A stretch of DNA of 64,000 nt from Zasmidium citrigriseum (Eukaryota > Ascomycota > Dothideomycetes > Mycosphaerellales > Mycosphaerellaceae), in the NCBI GenBank assembly GCA_002786025.1, contig NHNW01000001.1:868001-932000 (forward strand), written 5' to 3'. The position numbers and the translations under genes are program-made. Position 1 is the first letter of the stretch; every line of letters begins with the position of its first letter. A model generated the notes under the pieces. That model was not told where the DNA came from. It ran no database searches and saw only the letters and a program-made list of their open reading frames with translations. Shown here in pieces: positions 1-9,903 of this stretch.

Positions 1-1
1 T

Positions 2-568
2 GGTGAGGAGGCCAAGAAGCAATCAAACACTGTTTCAGCCGAGAGCGAAGACCCGGCCTTGCCACCTTCAGAAGACCATCAGGACGCAGCAAACGGCCTT
101 GAATCCGAGGACTTCTTCAACGCGGACATCACTGCTCAGCCCGAAGGTGACGAGCCTGCTGCCGAGCACGGCGATGAGCAGGTTCACGAGAATCCCGATG
201 AATCGCTCATTGAGTATGACGACGAACCCCTCGATGAGGCTGACTACGTAGACTACAACAATCAAGACGACGAGAACCACACAGTTGAAGAGGACGAGCA
301 GTTCCACACTGCCTTAGACCTGCTTGAGGGCGACGAAACCGACCAAGGACCAGAGACTGCCGACGCTGCTGAACCCGCCGGCCAATCTAACCAACAAGCC
401 TACCCCGAAGACGACATTGGCTTTGACGATGACGAGCCCGAGCCAGAGACCACGAACAAAGGCAGCACGAGCTCTCCACATGGAAAGCGATCTTTCGAAG
501 ACCATGCCGACGAGGATGAGCTGAACTTTGACGAGGAGCCAGAGCTGAAGAAGGCACGCTCAGACTAG
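2..568 (+). CDS. C-terminal part of an acidic, probably nuclear protein (5' truncated by window)
   Basis: The frame is open from the left edge of the window, so only the last 188 residues are visible; an internal ATG at 59 is not necessarily the start. The sequence is strongly acidic and low in hydrophobic residues, with runs such as EYDDEPLDEADYVDY and DDIGFDDDEPEPE. It ends in basic patches that look like nuclear localisation signals (GKRSFEDH and ELKKARSD at the very C-terminus). This resembles the disordered acidic tails of chromatin- or RNA-associated proteins, but I recognise no domain, because the domain-bearing part lies outside the window. It converges on the F-box gene on the opposite strand, with 824 bp between the two stop codons. 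Confidence 0.8.
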   Translation, partial: GEEAKKQSNTVSAESEDPALPPSEDHQDAANGLESEDFFNADITAQPEGDEPAAEHGDEQVHENPDESLIEYDDEPLDEADYVDYNNQDDENHTVEEDEQFHTALDLLEGDETDQGPETADAAEPAGQSNQQAYPEDDIGFDDDEPEPETTNKGSTSSPHGKRSFEDHADEDELNFDEEPELKKARSD

Positions 569-1392
569 GTCCTTTCTGGGTCTGCCAGTCTTGTACCACG
601 CCAGCTTCTGGCTCTCGGTTAGACGCTTCAGCAAATCCATACCGCGAGGGTGGACATCACCATGACAGCATCCCCACATACTAACCGCACTACTAACATC
701 CACCCCCAAGCACAGACATCTCCGACACCCAGACGACCAAAAGCACAGCATCCATCTACTCGAAGATTCGAGCGTGATACCTGACGGATCGAGGTAAGTA
801 ATTTCAGTTTTTATTCAGCGAGCGGCGCAGATGGAGGAGGACGGCGAGCAGCATCGGAAAAGCGGGAGCAGACGAGCGAGCAGATCCACATTTCGAAGAT
901 GAGGAGGGAGGCACGAGACGCAGAGAGGCTTTGCGACTTTGCAGCATTTTGGGATATGGCGTTTCACGATCTTGAGATACCCAGACACTTGCATGGGAGA
1001 CGGCGCTGGAGGAGTCTGGTCTAGGAAGCGTAAAGGCACGTTCTGCTTGCTTCCACCCTGGGCCTTCTGCAGAGGCCCTTCGACCTTCTACTTCGACCTT
1101 CTATGCTGCCTGAGTTAGTCGGGCAGTGCTTTCGATATTGAATTGGATTGAGTGTGAAATTTGATTTTCTTTGAAGCAACCAATGCCTCCCAAGATTCAT
1201 CATTCCAATCGTCCAGGCTAACTAATAGGCTGCATGCTTTTGAACGTACATGCGCCCGATTCCAGAGCCCCATCGACCGATGAAGTCCTTGTCACATACA
1301 CACGCTTCCAAACAGCCTGCTTTCGTAATCGTACATCGTCGTTGAAAAGAAAAGAAACGCCTGCCATTCCATTCCAGTCGTTAAACACGCTT
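569..1392. other. Intergenic region between convergent genes
   Basis: This stretch lies between the stop codon of the acidic protein and the stop codon of the F-box gene, so it should hold two facing 3' UTRs and terminators. Short ORFs here have no protein-like composition. A GTAAGT...TTTCAG pair near 793-810 is too close together to be an intron. I see no RNA gene. Confidence 0.6.
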
Positions 1393-4300
1393 TTATGCCG
1401 CTCCAGGGGTCGAGACGAGGGGCATATTCTTATAGATAGTGCCAGTCAGTCGTCCCGTACCTCCTGGCAGCCATCCATCATACTCAGCCTCCTCCGCCTT
1501 CTCCCGATCCTCCCAGCCCTCGCGGATCTGCCACGCCAGAAGCATGGCAACCAACTCTCTGTTCGGGATGTGCTGCACGATCTTACCCAAGCACCGATCC
1601 GACGTACACATCATAGCCGGGGCCAGGGCGCTCTGCCGTGCGCGGAACCAGACCGAGAGGTGGTGGTCGTCGGTCGCGGTGATGGCAAATTGGTCAAAGG
1701 TGTTATTGTTCGTCAAGCGAGCGTACCCACAAGACTTGAGCTCGATTGACTGAAGGGTCGTCTCCGGCCGAGGTGGTGGTTGCTCTTCCCACGGCTGAGG
1801 TTGCGGGAGGTAGTCGCTGAAGATGGGGCCAGGAGAGATCTTGTTCAGGAGTTCCGGCCAGGAACCTTCACGCATCGACGAGCTCCAGTGCAGATTCTGT
1901 TGGACATCGTTGTTTGTGAAAGGCTGGAAGGCAGGGCCCTGCTGCACGTTGTTACCCATGCCGATATGTGGAGCACCGAATACTGGCTGTGCGTTCGCAG
2001 CCGGATTGCCAGCGGGAATTCCTGGGGGAGGTGGGAATCCCGCGTTGGCATTGTTCTGATTGTTATTATTGTTATTGAAGAGCTGGTTAAACATCTGCTG
2101 TTGGAATTGCCCGGCTTGTGGAGCAGGATTGATGTTGAGCGCAGGCCATACGTTCTGCATCGCTGCGGCGTTTGGCTGAGGGAAGTGAGGATTTTGCTGG
2201 ACTGGGGCCGGCCAGTGGTGTACAATAGCTCCATTGGCTTGCATTTGCGCGATTGCCTGCGCCTGCTGACCACCTGCCGGGAAACGTGGATGGGCTGTGA
2301 GAGACACCGAATCCAGCGTCAGCTTCTTCAGGGCCTTGTCGGAATGACTCTTGACCAGCTCCTCCAGTGCTGGTGGGGTGATCCAGCAGTTGTAAAGCGT
2401 CAGGTGCTCCACAAACTTGAAGACTAGACCGAAGCCAGCCGTGGGCATAGTGCTGTGTTCGGGCTGTGAGATCGGCGCAGGAAGTATGTTGCTGTTACGG
2501 GCGAAGATGCCCTCAGCATGCTCGCCTCCCCCAACCCATCCGATGTTCAGTCTCGTGATGGATGGACGGAGGCAGATGCGGTCTCTAAGCACGACCTTGT
2601 GGAAAAGACGAGCAGCCTCGGACGGGTGGTGGTCATGAGTCTCTGCAAAGCCAGCGTTGTCCTTCTCCACAGTCCGCCAGTCTGGTTTGACATGGATCGT
2701 GACGTCCGTGAGGTTCGGCAAGGCATCCCAGAACGACTGCCTGCCAATGATCGGCAAGAAGCTGCTGGAAACTTTGGCAATATTGAGAGTCCGCACGTTC
2801 GCCACGACAAGAGGATTGTCGATTATGGCCAATAGGTATGACTCGAGGAAGGCCCTCTGTGCCCATTCAGTTTCAAGCAGCCACTCCTTTTGCTCCTTTC
2901 TCAAATCATTCGGGACCAGAGCAGACTTGTCCATAACAGGTGGGTCGGATCCGGGCAGATGCAAGACAGAGAAGAGTACACCTTGCTTTGCACCATCACC
3001 CTCGTTAAGACCTACGGGTGGGGCCGCGGCTTTGATGTTGGCGGCAGAGATGGAAGGCCAGTTCCTGGTATCTACAAAGCGAGTGCCTTGAAGACCAGAT
3101 AGCTCAGAGAGCGGCTTTGTCTTCCTGGCCAGTGAGATTTCCTTGGGATTCCCAACAACACCAGCTTTGCGGTGACAGGTCCGTAGGGCGGTCCAAAAGT
3201 CTTTTGCCTCTTGCATCGCCTCTGATGGCTGGGAGTGAGATTGTCCAAAGACAGGGGACGGCCGCTCGAAGATGCGTGCGAAGACGCTCTTGTCTGGCCC
3301 ATTAAGCCATCCAAGGCCGCTTTCGACGCACAGCCCGAGCTCCTGGACCTTGGTCAGATTGGCAAAAGCAGCCTTCATGCGAAGAGTCTCATCTGCGGTC
3401 CGCTCCAGTCCGGCGAGACCAGCAAAACGAGTGTACTGTTGTGGCGGCCAATCGTACGCGCCGTGGTAAGATTCCACATGATCGAGTTCTCGCTTGATGG
3501 GAGGACGAGCGAGCTGGCCCTCTGCGACCTCAAAACTCATGCCAAATCTCTTGATGTGAGGTCCAAAGCCCTGGAAGACGCGAAGACCATGACCGCGATA
3601 CACTTTGCCCTCTACATCCTCCTTGTCGTTTTGCCAATGCAGACCAGTGTGGTCGCTATCGAGGTTAACTTGCGGTGCGTCTCGAGCCCTGCCTTTGCCC
3701 TTGGCTCTCGATCGTGAGCTGGGTTGAAAGGATCTGGTGGAAGCTTTGGCGTCTTCATCGATCATATCGTACAATTCCGTATTGAACGGCACAACAGAGG
3801 TGTTGAACAGAGTGTCTGAGACCTTCTGTTCAAACTCGGTGCAAACCAGTCGCATCGACTTGATGTCGTCCCGAGAAAGATAATCTGTGATGAGGTCGAA
3901 CAGCTCTTTGGGCAGCTGATTCGACAACCACTTTCTCTTCGCGGTTGTTTGCTTCGCAGCATTGCTGTCAATACGTTGGCGGTAGCCTGGGAGGATGGTA
4001 AGGCTGGCATCTTTCGTGATGGTGCCGCCTCGACCCGCAGTGGATGTAATGGGGCCCAGAGGAAGATATCTCAGCCTAGCAGAGCTCCCCATCTGGTCTG
4101 AAGAGCTGGTGGCATTATCACAGCTGAACAGGATGGCGGAGCTGGCTTGATGAGCTTCTGCTGGACGCTTTGCCTGATCCGCCGAGCGGCTTCGTGCCAC
4201 AGCCAAGGCCTCACGGAGGGTCTCGCGGCGGTGGAGAGGCTGTTGGTTCTGGCCGAGGATGCGGAAGTCGTTCATATCCATCTCGAGAATGTCTGAGTGG

Positions 4301-4746
4301 TCATCGTCCTCCGCAGGGAAAGTGGAGATAGCCTCAGCATCTTTCTGAGTGAGGGCATCTCTGCCAAAAAGTTCTTCGGCGCGGATGATGGGCTGGTCAG
4401 GAGTCGCTTGGTGGCCACGAGGGCTTGCGACTGTGGACTTGCCAGAGCGAGCTGACGAGGAAGCCTTTCTCTTAGTCGGCATCCTGGAGCTGACACTCGG
4501 GACGAACTCGGCCGCCTCGGCGCGAAGATTGAAGGCTTGGGGGTTTCTGCTGCTGCTACCGGCGCTGGACTCTGTCGCAAGGCGTGAGTTCCGAATTTGG
4601 TTGAGCCTTCTCCGGTTGCGATTGAGGAAGCCTGTGAGAGCGGAGCGGGTGGTGTTTTGATCGGACGAGTTGGTTGTGTTGTCGTCGTCGTCCAGAAACG
4701 GATCCTCGGGAACGGAGAGTAGGTCGCGCCCTTGCTGGTCATCCAT
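1393..4746 (-). CDS. F-box domain protein, 1,117 aa
   Basis: One uninterrupted frame. The ORF extends to an ATG at 4845, but I chose the ATG at 4746 (MDDQQGRDLLSVPEDPF) because the first 33 residues upstream are His/Pro/Thr-rich and look like translated leader. Domains in order: a disordered Ser/basic N-terminus with an NLS-like PTKRKASSSAR; an F-box at about residues 275-312 (NQLPKELFDLITDYLSRDDI followed by KSMRLVCTEFEQ); a long region with scattered leucine-rich segments; an Asn/Gln/Pro-rich low-complexity stretch around residues 870-950; and a conserved-looking C-terminus. F-box proteins bind Skp1 and recruit substrates to SCF ubiquitin ligases; the substrate cannot be told from sequence. 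The gene is divergent from the GH16 gene and shares a 1.07-kb promoter region with it. An undetected in-phase intron is possible. Confidence 0.8.
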   Translation of the reverse strand: MDDQQGRDLLSVPEDPFLDDDDNTTNSSDQNTTRSALTGFLNRNRRRLNQIRNSRLATESSAGSSSRNPQAFNLRAEAAEFVPSVSSRMPTKRKASSSARSGKSTVASPRGHQATPDQPIIRAEELFGRDALTQKDAEAISTFPAEDDDHSDILEMDMNDFRILGQNQQPLHRRETLREALAVARSRSADQAKRPAEAHQASSAILFSCDNATSSSDQMGSSARLRYLPLGPITSTAGRGGTITKDASLTILPGYRQRIDSNAAKQTTAKRKWLSNQLPKELFDLITDYLSRDDIKSMRLVCTEFEQKVSDTLFNTSVVPFNTELYDMIDEDAKASTRSFQPSSRSRAKGKGRARDAPQVNLDSDHTGLHWQNDKEDVEGKVYRGHGLRVFQGFGPHIKRFGMSFEVAEGQLARPPIKRELDHVESYHGAYDWPPQQYTRFAGLAGLERTADETLRMKAAFANLTKVQELGLCVESGLGWLNGPDKSVFARIFERPSPVFGQSHSQPSEAMQEAKDFWTALRTCHRKAGVVGNPKEISLARKTKPLSELSGLQGTRFVDTRNWPSISAANIKAAAPPVGLNEGDGAKQGVLFSVLHLPGSDPPVMDKSALVPNDLRKEQKEWLLETEWAQRAFLESYLLAIIDNPLVVANVRTLNIAKVSSSFLPIIGRQSFWDALPNLTDVTIHVKPDWRTVEKDNAGFAETHDHHPSEAARLFHKVVLRDRICLRPSITRLNIGWVGGGEHAEGIFARNSNILPAPISQPEHSTMPTAGFGLVFKFVEHLTLYNCWITPPALEELVKSHSDKALKKLTLDSVSLTAHPRFPAGGQQAQAIAQMQANGAIVHHWPAPVQQNPHFPQPNAAAMQNVWPALNINPAPQAGQFQQQMFNQLFNNNNNNQNNANAGFPPPPGIPAGNPAANAQPVFGAPHIGMGNNVQQGPAFQPFTNNDVQQNLHWSSSMREGSWPELLNKISPGPIFSDYLPQPQPWEEQPPPRPETTLQSIELKSCGYARLTNNNTFDQFAITATDDHHLSVWFRARQSALAPAMMCTSDRCLGKIVQHIPNRELVAMLLAWQIREGWEDREKAEEAEYDGWLPGGTGRLTGTIYKNMPLVSTPGAA

Positions 4747-5816
4747 CTCTGCCGTGCGCAGACTTGGATGAGCGGTTGGTGTTGTGTGTTGTTGAGGATT
4801 GTGCTGCAGAGAAAGCGGGATCCGAAATGAATGTAGGCCGGTCACTGGCGGCGCATGGAGTGGCGGTGGTTAATTCACGAGGCGCGTGATCGGCATCTCG
4901 TGCGATCATGGAAGGTTCAGATGTGTTTGCTCTTGTCGCAGATGGTGAAGCCTGCAGTCGCAGTGGTCAGTGTCGTTCCTGCCTCTCGTGATGTTGAACT
5001 AACTTTGTGGAAGGACCAGGTGGGATGTTTCAAGGAAGGTGGCCCGGGCGCGACCAAACTTCATCACCGTCGCGCTTTCCTTCACTTCGCAATCAACATT
5101 CACATCACATCCTCGTGACTCATCGGAGAAGGCAGGCGCGAGGCAGAAACCTCGAGACAGCCGCACTGACAAACAAGTATCCCGCCTAGAGCCCGATCAA
5201 GAGGCTGAGACGTATCCGTAGCGTCCTGCATCGGTTCCCGACCTCCTGCACGAGCACCAAGGTTCGCCGAGATCATGTTATGTGCTCGAGCACGCCAGTA
5301 AACCGGCATGGACAAGTTAACTATACCGTATGTCTCGTCGCATGCAAAGCTACAATTAAACAATGTTGATCCTTATGAGGAGTCAACGACTTTCATAATT
5401 CGTAGAGAGGATTCCCAATCCAAGGACGAGTTGCAAGCCATGGCCCGACAGAAGCGAGACCTCGAAGAAATCACCAGCGAATGATAAAGAATACCCATCA
5501 ATCATAAGCACTACAATAGATACTAATGCTAGATACTCTTTTCTATGAAAATGGACCAATACAAGCCACCGGGCGATATCCGGGCAAGGATGTGTCTCCC
5601 AGCGACGACGCTCCACTTTACACGCGTACGCCTCTCGACCACATCCCCAGTGCGCGCCTGCCACGATGAAAAAAGAGTCTCGACGCGCGGACACGCACTC
5701 TCCATCTTTCCGTCGTGTTTCAGGCAGAAACAAATACCTTTCCTTCCTCTCTTCATCGTTGGACGGTTGGTTTTGTGCGACATCTTCCTTCCCTTTCTGC
5801 TTGTTCAATCTTCACC
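4747..5816. promoter_or_regulatory. Shared upstream region of divergent F-box and GH16 genes
   Basis: About 1.07 kb between two divergent start codons, so it must contain both promoters. Several short ORFs overlap here, but none has coding character. The part just before the GH16 start is pyrimidine-rich (around 5,735-5,815), as is usual for a fungal core promoter. No other gene is seen. Confidence 0.55.
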
Positions 5817-7031
5817 ATGTATCAGAATGTCAGTACGAGAGAGACCGAGATGGTCTACGACCCGAGACATGGGCCACCGCCGCCGTACGACAGTATAGAC
5901 AGTCTGGGAAAGACTGTCCCGCCAAAAGGATCGAAATGGAATCCGAAGAACTGGTCCAAGGTCATGATTCTCTGCGTCATTGCGGCAATTGCAGCCATCA
6001 TCGCTGGGATTGTTGTTGGCGCTGTGATAGGGACAAGAGAGAATGCATACCCGGACTACAGTCCGCTCAACTACAGCCTATCAGATACGTACGCTGGGAC
6101 CGACTTCTTCGATAACTTCGACTACTTCACCGGGTACGATCCAACAGCCGGCTACGTCCACTACGTCGACTCAAGCGTTGCCACATCGCAACAGTACAAT
6201 CTCACCTATGCGTCGTCCGAGTCGGCAGTACTCAAAGTCGACACCACCGACACAAACGCAGACACAGGTCGATATTCGGTCCGGATCACCAGCAAGAAAC
6301 AGTACAATAGTGGCCTTTTTATCTTCGATATCCTCAACTCGCCCTACGGCTGCAGTACCTGGCCCGCCCTCTGGCTCTCCGACCCATCAAACTGGCCAGA
6401 AAACGGCAAGCACCTCAACCCCCCACCACTCACCACATCCCAACTAACTCACCCACCAGGCGAAATCGACGTCGTCGAAGCCGTGAACCAAGCCGACACC
6501 GGCGTCCAAACAACCCTCCACACAACCGGCTCCTGCAGCATGTCCGTCAAACGCAAAGAAACCGGCACCGTCCTGCACAAAAACTGCCACAACACGACAA
6601 ACGACAACGCCGGCTGCGGCGTGCAAGGCTCCCCCTCCACCTACGGCGAAGCCCTCAACGCCGCCGGCGGCGGGATCTACGCAATGGAATGGCGCGACGA
6701 AGGGATCCGCGTCTGGTTCTTCCCCCGTTCTTCCATCCCCTCAGACATCCCAACAGACGTGTCCAACACAACCGCACCCGATCCGAGCACCTGGCCCACG
6801 CCTCTGGCGGATTTTCCCGGGACGAATTGTGATATCAGCTCTCATTTCCGGAATCAGAGCATCATTGCGAATATCGATCTTTGCGGGACGTGGGCGGGCT
6901 CGACGGCGGTGTATAGTACGCAGGATCAGTGTCCGGGGTTGTGTACGGATTTTGTGGCGAATAATGCTACGGCTTTTGAGACGGCTTTTTGGGAGTGGAA
7001 GAGTTGGAGGGTTTATACCGCGACGAGTTGA
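5817..7031 (+). CDS. Membrane-anchored GH16 endo-1,3(4)-beta-glucanase family protein, CDS join(5817..6405,6460..7031), 386 aa
   Basis: I chose the ATG at 5817 (context TTCACCATG); an upstream in-frame ATG at 5715 would add 34 residues with no membrane or domain logic. Layout: a cytosolic N-tail with a PPPY motif (residues 21-24), one transmembrane helix at about 49-71 (MILCVIAAIAAIIAGIVVGA), then an extracytoplasmic GH16 domain. The catalytic motif is EIDVVE, with E198, D200 and E203 as nucleophile, helper and acid/base; WPALWL precedes it. The family cleaves or remodels beta-glucans in cell walls; the type II topology implies action at the plasma membrane or wall. The motif reads as WPENG-EIDVVE only after removal of a 54-nt GC-AG intron, whose unspliced reading would insert 18 residues directly before the active site. 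N-glycosylation sequons occur (NYS, NLT, NTT, NQS). Confidence 0.85.
   Translation: MYQNVSTRETEMVYDPRHGPPPPYDSIDSLGKTVPPKGSKWNPKNWSKVMILCVIAAIAAIIAGIVVGAVIGTRENAYPDYSPLNYSLSDTYAGTDFFDNFDYFTGYDPTAGYVHYVDSSVATSQQYNLTYASSESAVLKVDTTDTNADTGRYSVRITSKKQYNSGLFIFDILNSPYGCSTWPALWLSDPSNWPENGKHLNPPPLTTSQLTHPPGEIDVVEAVNQADTGVQTTLHTTGSCSMSVKRKETGTVLHKNCHNTTNDNAGCGVQGSPSTYGEALNAAGGGIYAMEWRDEGIRVWFFPRSSIPSDIPTDVSNTTAPDPSTWPTPLADFPGTNCDISSHFRNQSIIANIDLCGTWAGSTAVYSTQDQCPGLCTDFVANNATAFETAFWEWKSWRVYTATS
6406..6459 (+). other. GC-AG intron in the GH16 gene
   Basis: The 54-nt intron begins GCAAGC and ends CACCAG, with a CTAAC branch site at 6444-6448. It is a multiple of three and has no stop codon, so the ORF stays open if it is retained. 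Splicing joins AAC-G to GC-GAA and restores the GH16 motif spacing (ENG-EIDVVE), which is the main argument for it. No GT donor nearby gives an equally good join. Confidence 0.75.
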
Positions 7032-7452
7032 TGAGTGAGAAGTAGGATATGTGTTTGGAGAAAAGTTGGTCTCTGGTGCAGATCTAGATGTGTTGATATG
7101 TTGATATGATACCCCTGAAATGGCAAATGATGATAGAGTAGCTTTGACATCTCTCACTGAACGAACAGTCCTGGACAGATATCATGTGACGGGATTCGCG
7201 GACCTAGCGGCTCGCAAATCATGAAGGTTCTCAATCCCTGACATCGGCGCCCATAGCATTGAAAGAGCCGAGGAGGTCGAAAAGAAGCGGTCTCATCATC
7301 ATTTTCACATCTACCTAAACAACCAGATCAAACAAAAGTCGTAACTGTCCCGCGAATGGCACAAGGGGATGGTATCATGATCGCAATCAATCATCAATCA
7401 GAACCAAGGAAAATCCATCGCTATGCCCTTCCTTCCTCCACTCTCCCTCAAA
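7032..7452. other. Intergenic region between convergent GH16 and VHS-GAT genes
   Basis: 421 bp between two facing stop codons; it should contain both 3' UTRs and polyadenylation sites. I see no gene and no repeat. Confidence 0.6.
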
Positions 7453-9271
7453 TTAATACCTCCTAGTCCTCGTCTCGACCGGACTAACATCATACGACCC
7501 AGCACCTCCACCTCGTCCAACCTGACTATGCCCATCAATCTCCGGCACATTATCATCGCTCTGCGCACCATGCATCGTAAGCCCATTTAGCGCACTCGCC
7601 TGTCGCCCCATGTAGCTCGGAGTGATCTCGCTGTTATGCCAAGGACCAGGCCCGGGACGGGGAGGCGATTGCGGGCTGACGATGCCTTCGCTTGGTGGGC
7701 CTGCGGAGCTACGATTCAGGATTGGTGAGACGCGGCCTTCGGAGTCGGAGTAGGCGTTTTCGAGGTCGGCGGTGTTTTGGCGGCGGGGTGGGGAGGGGGC
7801 GAAGGTTGGTTCGGGCTCGATGTTGAAGGTTCCGGAGGTTGGGCGTTGGTGCGAGGGGGCTTGGGAGTGTTGTGATGGAGGAGAGAAGGCGCCGGCGCCG
7901 TAGTTTGTGGGTTCGATGGCGAGGGGTGCTGGGTTTGCGTTGTGCTCGACCGGGTCCGCGAAGGGGTTTGTGGGTTGCTGCTCCCATGGCTGCTGCGGTT
8001 GAGTCGATCGTTGGTTGAGGTTGTTCATCATGTTTGGTGGAGGACCTTCAGGGGCTTGATATCCTTCGTAGCTTTGTCGATTGTCCTGAGGAACGACCGA
8101 AGCCCCAAATCCATTGACTGGCGCAGCTGGAGCCTGCTGCTGCTGTCCACCGAAAGCAGGGGTCTGGTTGTACACCGCGTTTCCATTCTGATTCGGAGGT
8201 GGTGCAAACGCGCCATATCCATTCTCTTGCGCAGCAGGAGCAGGAGCTGGACTATCTGAAGCCCCCAACGCCCGTCTCGCAGCAAGCACAGCTCTCTGAT
8301 GCCGACTAAGCGCAAGGCTGAGCTGCTCATTCGTCTCGATCAACGTCTGCATCGTATCATGATCTGGCGCCGGGTTGTCGCAGTTGATGTAGCCCTGCAT
8401 ACTGCGCTGTGCCCCTTGACACCTCTCGCTGAACTCCCGGATGAGTTCATGATTGAGCACCTCTTCCGTCCGCGTCGACTGCACGAGCTGCAACAAGATC
8501 TTCGCCGTGTTCCTCGCCTCTTCAACCCGACTCGCCAGTTCTGCCGGACTCGGCAGCGTTGTTCGTCCAGATCGGCCTCCACTCCTGTGATTCTCTCCAT
8601 ACTGCTGACCCGGCCCCTGCTGCCACGCCGAGAAATCTCTCGGCTGCTGCGACATCCTCACACTCGAACGATGTCCCAGACTAGCATTCTGTCCCTTCTC
8701 CTTTCTCCACATAACAAACAACCCCTGCAACCCCTCATCATACTGCTTATCTGCCTCCAGCGCATCCAACGTCTCCCTCAAAATCTGCTGCGTGCTAGGA
8801 TCCTTACACGACCGCAAAGTATCTTTGACCGCACTCACGAAGCTCTTGTCAAAGTTCCTCGTGAAACTCGGCCCCGGATTATCGCTCAAGATCCGGATGA
8901 GCATAATGGCATTATACTGCACGTGGGGCTTCGAATTGTACTCTTTGCTCAGGAACTTTCGGATCTGGTAGGCTGCACTCGCTGCCGCGACGGGCGAGGA
9001 CTCGGCGCTTTCGACGATTACGGGTAGGTGCAGGACCTCTTCGCCTCCGTTGCTCGCGGAGCCGGATTCGCAGAAGAGACGGATCGCACGGCCGGCGTTG
9101 GCCTCAGGTGAATCGGCGGGCGCATTGTCGAAGTTGTGGGTGTTGTTCGTCTGACTGCGAGGCCCGCTCGTCGAGAGGCCTATTGAGCTGTCAGCTTGAC
9201 AAGAAATCTCCAGACAGCTTCGGGAGAGGCGTACTCTTGGTCCGATTAATGAGCCCTTGGAATCGCTTCAT
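7453..9271 (-). CDS. VHS-GAT domain adaptor (LSB5/TOM1-like), CDS complement(join(7453..9179,9235..9271)), 587 aa
   Basis: The start is placed at ATG 9271 (MKRFQGLINRTK). A 55-nt GTACGC...AATAG intron (9234-9180, CTGAC branch) then joins AAG-A to GC-CTC and keeps the frame into DNAPADSPEANAGRAIRLF. Domains: a VHS domain at about residues 28-172 (EEVLHLPVIVESAES, AAYQIRKFLSKEYNSKPHV, QYNAIMLIRILSDNPG); a GAT domain at about 224-318 (ASRVEEARNTAKILLQLV to LSRHQRAVLAARRALG); then a Pro/Gln/Asn-rich tail with an NPF tripeptide at 417-419, the usual ligand of EH-domain endocytic proteins. VHS-GAT proteins bind ubiquitinated cargo and actin-endocytosis factors at endosomes or the plasma membrane. 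An upstream in-frame ATG at 9472 would add 67 Cys/Pro/Arg-rich residues and is less likely. The paralogous GGA architecture is excluded by the absence of an ear domain. Confidence 0.85.
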
Positions 9272-9903
9272 TTTGATTAATGCAAGCTCAATATCCCGGA
9301 TAGCCTCTCTGGTCAAGGTTGTTGGAGAGCCGAGATCGAGTCGAGTCGAGAAGGCAGCAAACAAGAAGCAGTTGTACGACAGGACGACGGGACGCGGACG
9401 CGGACAAGGACAAGGTTGCGGCTGTGCTCGAGCTGTCGTCAAGGGTCCAACGACGCTGCAGGGAGACTTCACCCTCCGCCAAGAGAGCCGCGTAGGCGTG
9501 TACTTCTCATTGACAAATGGACGACACCGCGACGAACGACGGCAGCCTCTTGGGCATCACGCGTCCACTCACACCGTCTGTTTGTGCACGCTGATGATGT
9601 CGCCGGCCTTGACCGACCACCGCACGCCCGCCGTGCTGACGTCGAACGCAACCCTGCAACGACCAAGACCATACCACCTACCGACCTCTTGCCGACCAAG
9701 ACACAACAGCAGCATCATCCGTATTCGTAACACCGTCCATTCCATGCTATATCATTCATCATCGCCTTCTTTGTCTGTATCCTGGCTCCTCCGCTATGCT
9801 GTCGATGTGCCACAAAGACACGTACCACTAGGTCCTAGGTCTGACACCATACCAATGACGCTGTCGCTTCCGCTAACAATAATAATCCGGTCTGCCTGAT
9901 CAT
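9272..9903. promoter_or_regulatory. Upstream region of the VHS-GAT gene / downstream of glutamate decarboxylase
   Basis: 632 bp between the VHS-GAT start and the GAD stop codon, both genes on the minus strand. It should contain the GAD terminator and the VHS-GAT promoter. A short GGACGCGGAC / GGACAAGGAC quasi-repeat lies near 9,388-9,413. ORFs here are not protein-like. Confidence 0.5.

Noticed and set aside
793..810. GTAAGT...TTTCAG pair as a 3' UTR intron
   Set aside because: The distance of about 17 nt is far too short for a fungal intron.
1234..2835. Plus-strand ORFs of 100-215 codons opposite the F-box gene
   Set aside because: They are antisense shadows of a 1,117-codon gene with a recognisable F-box and normal composition.
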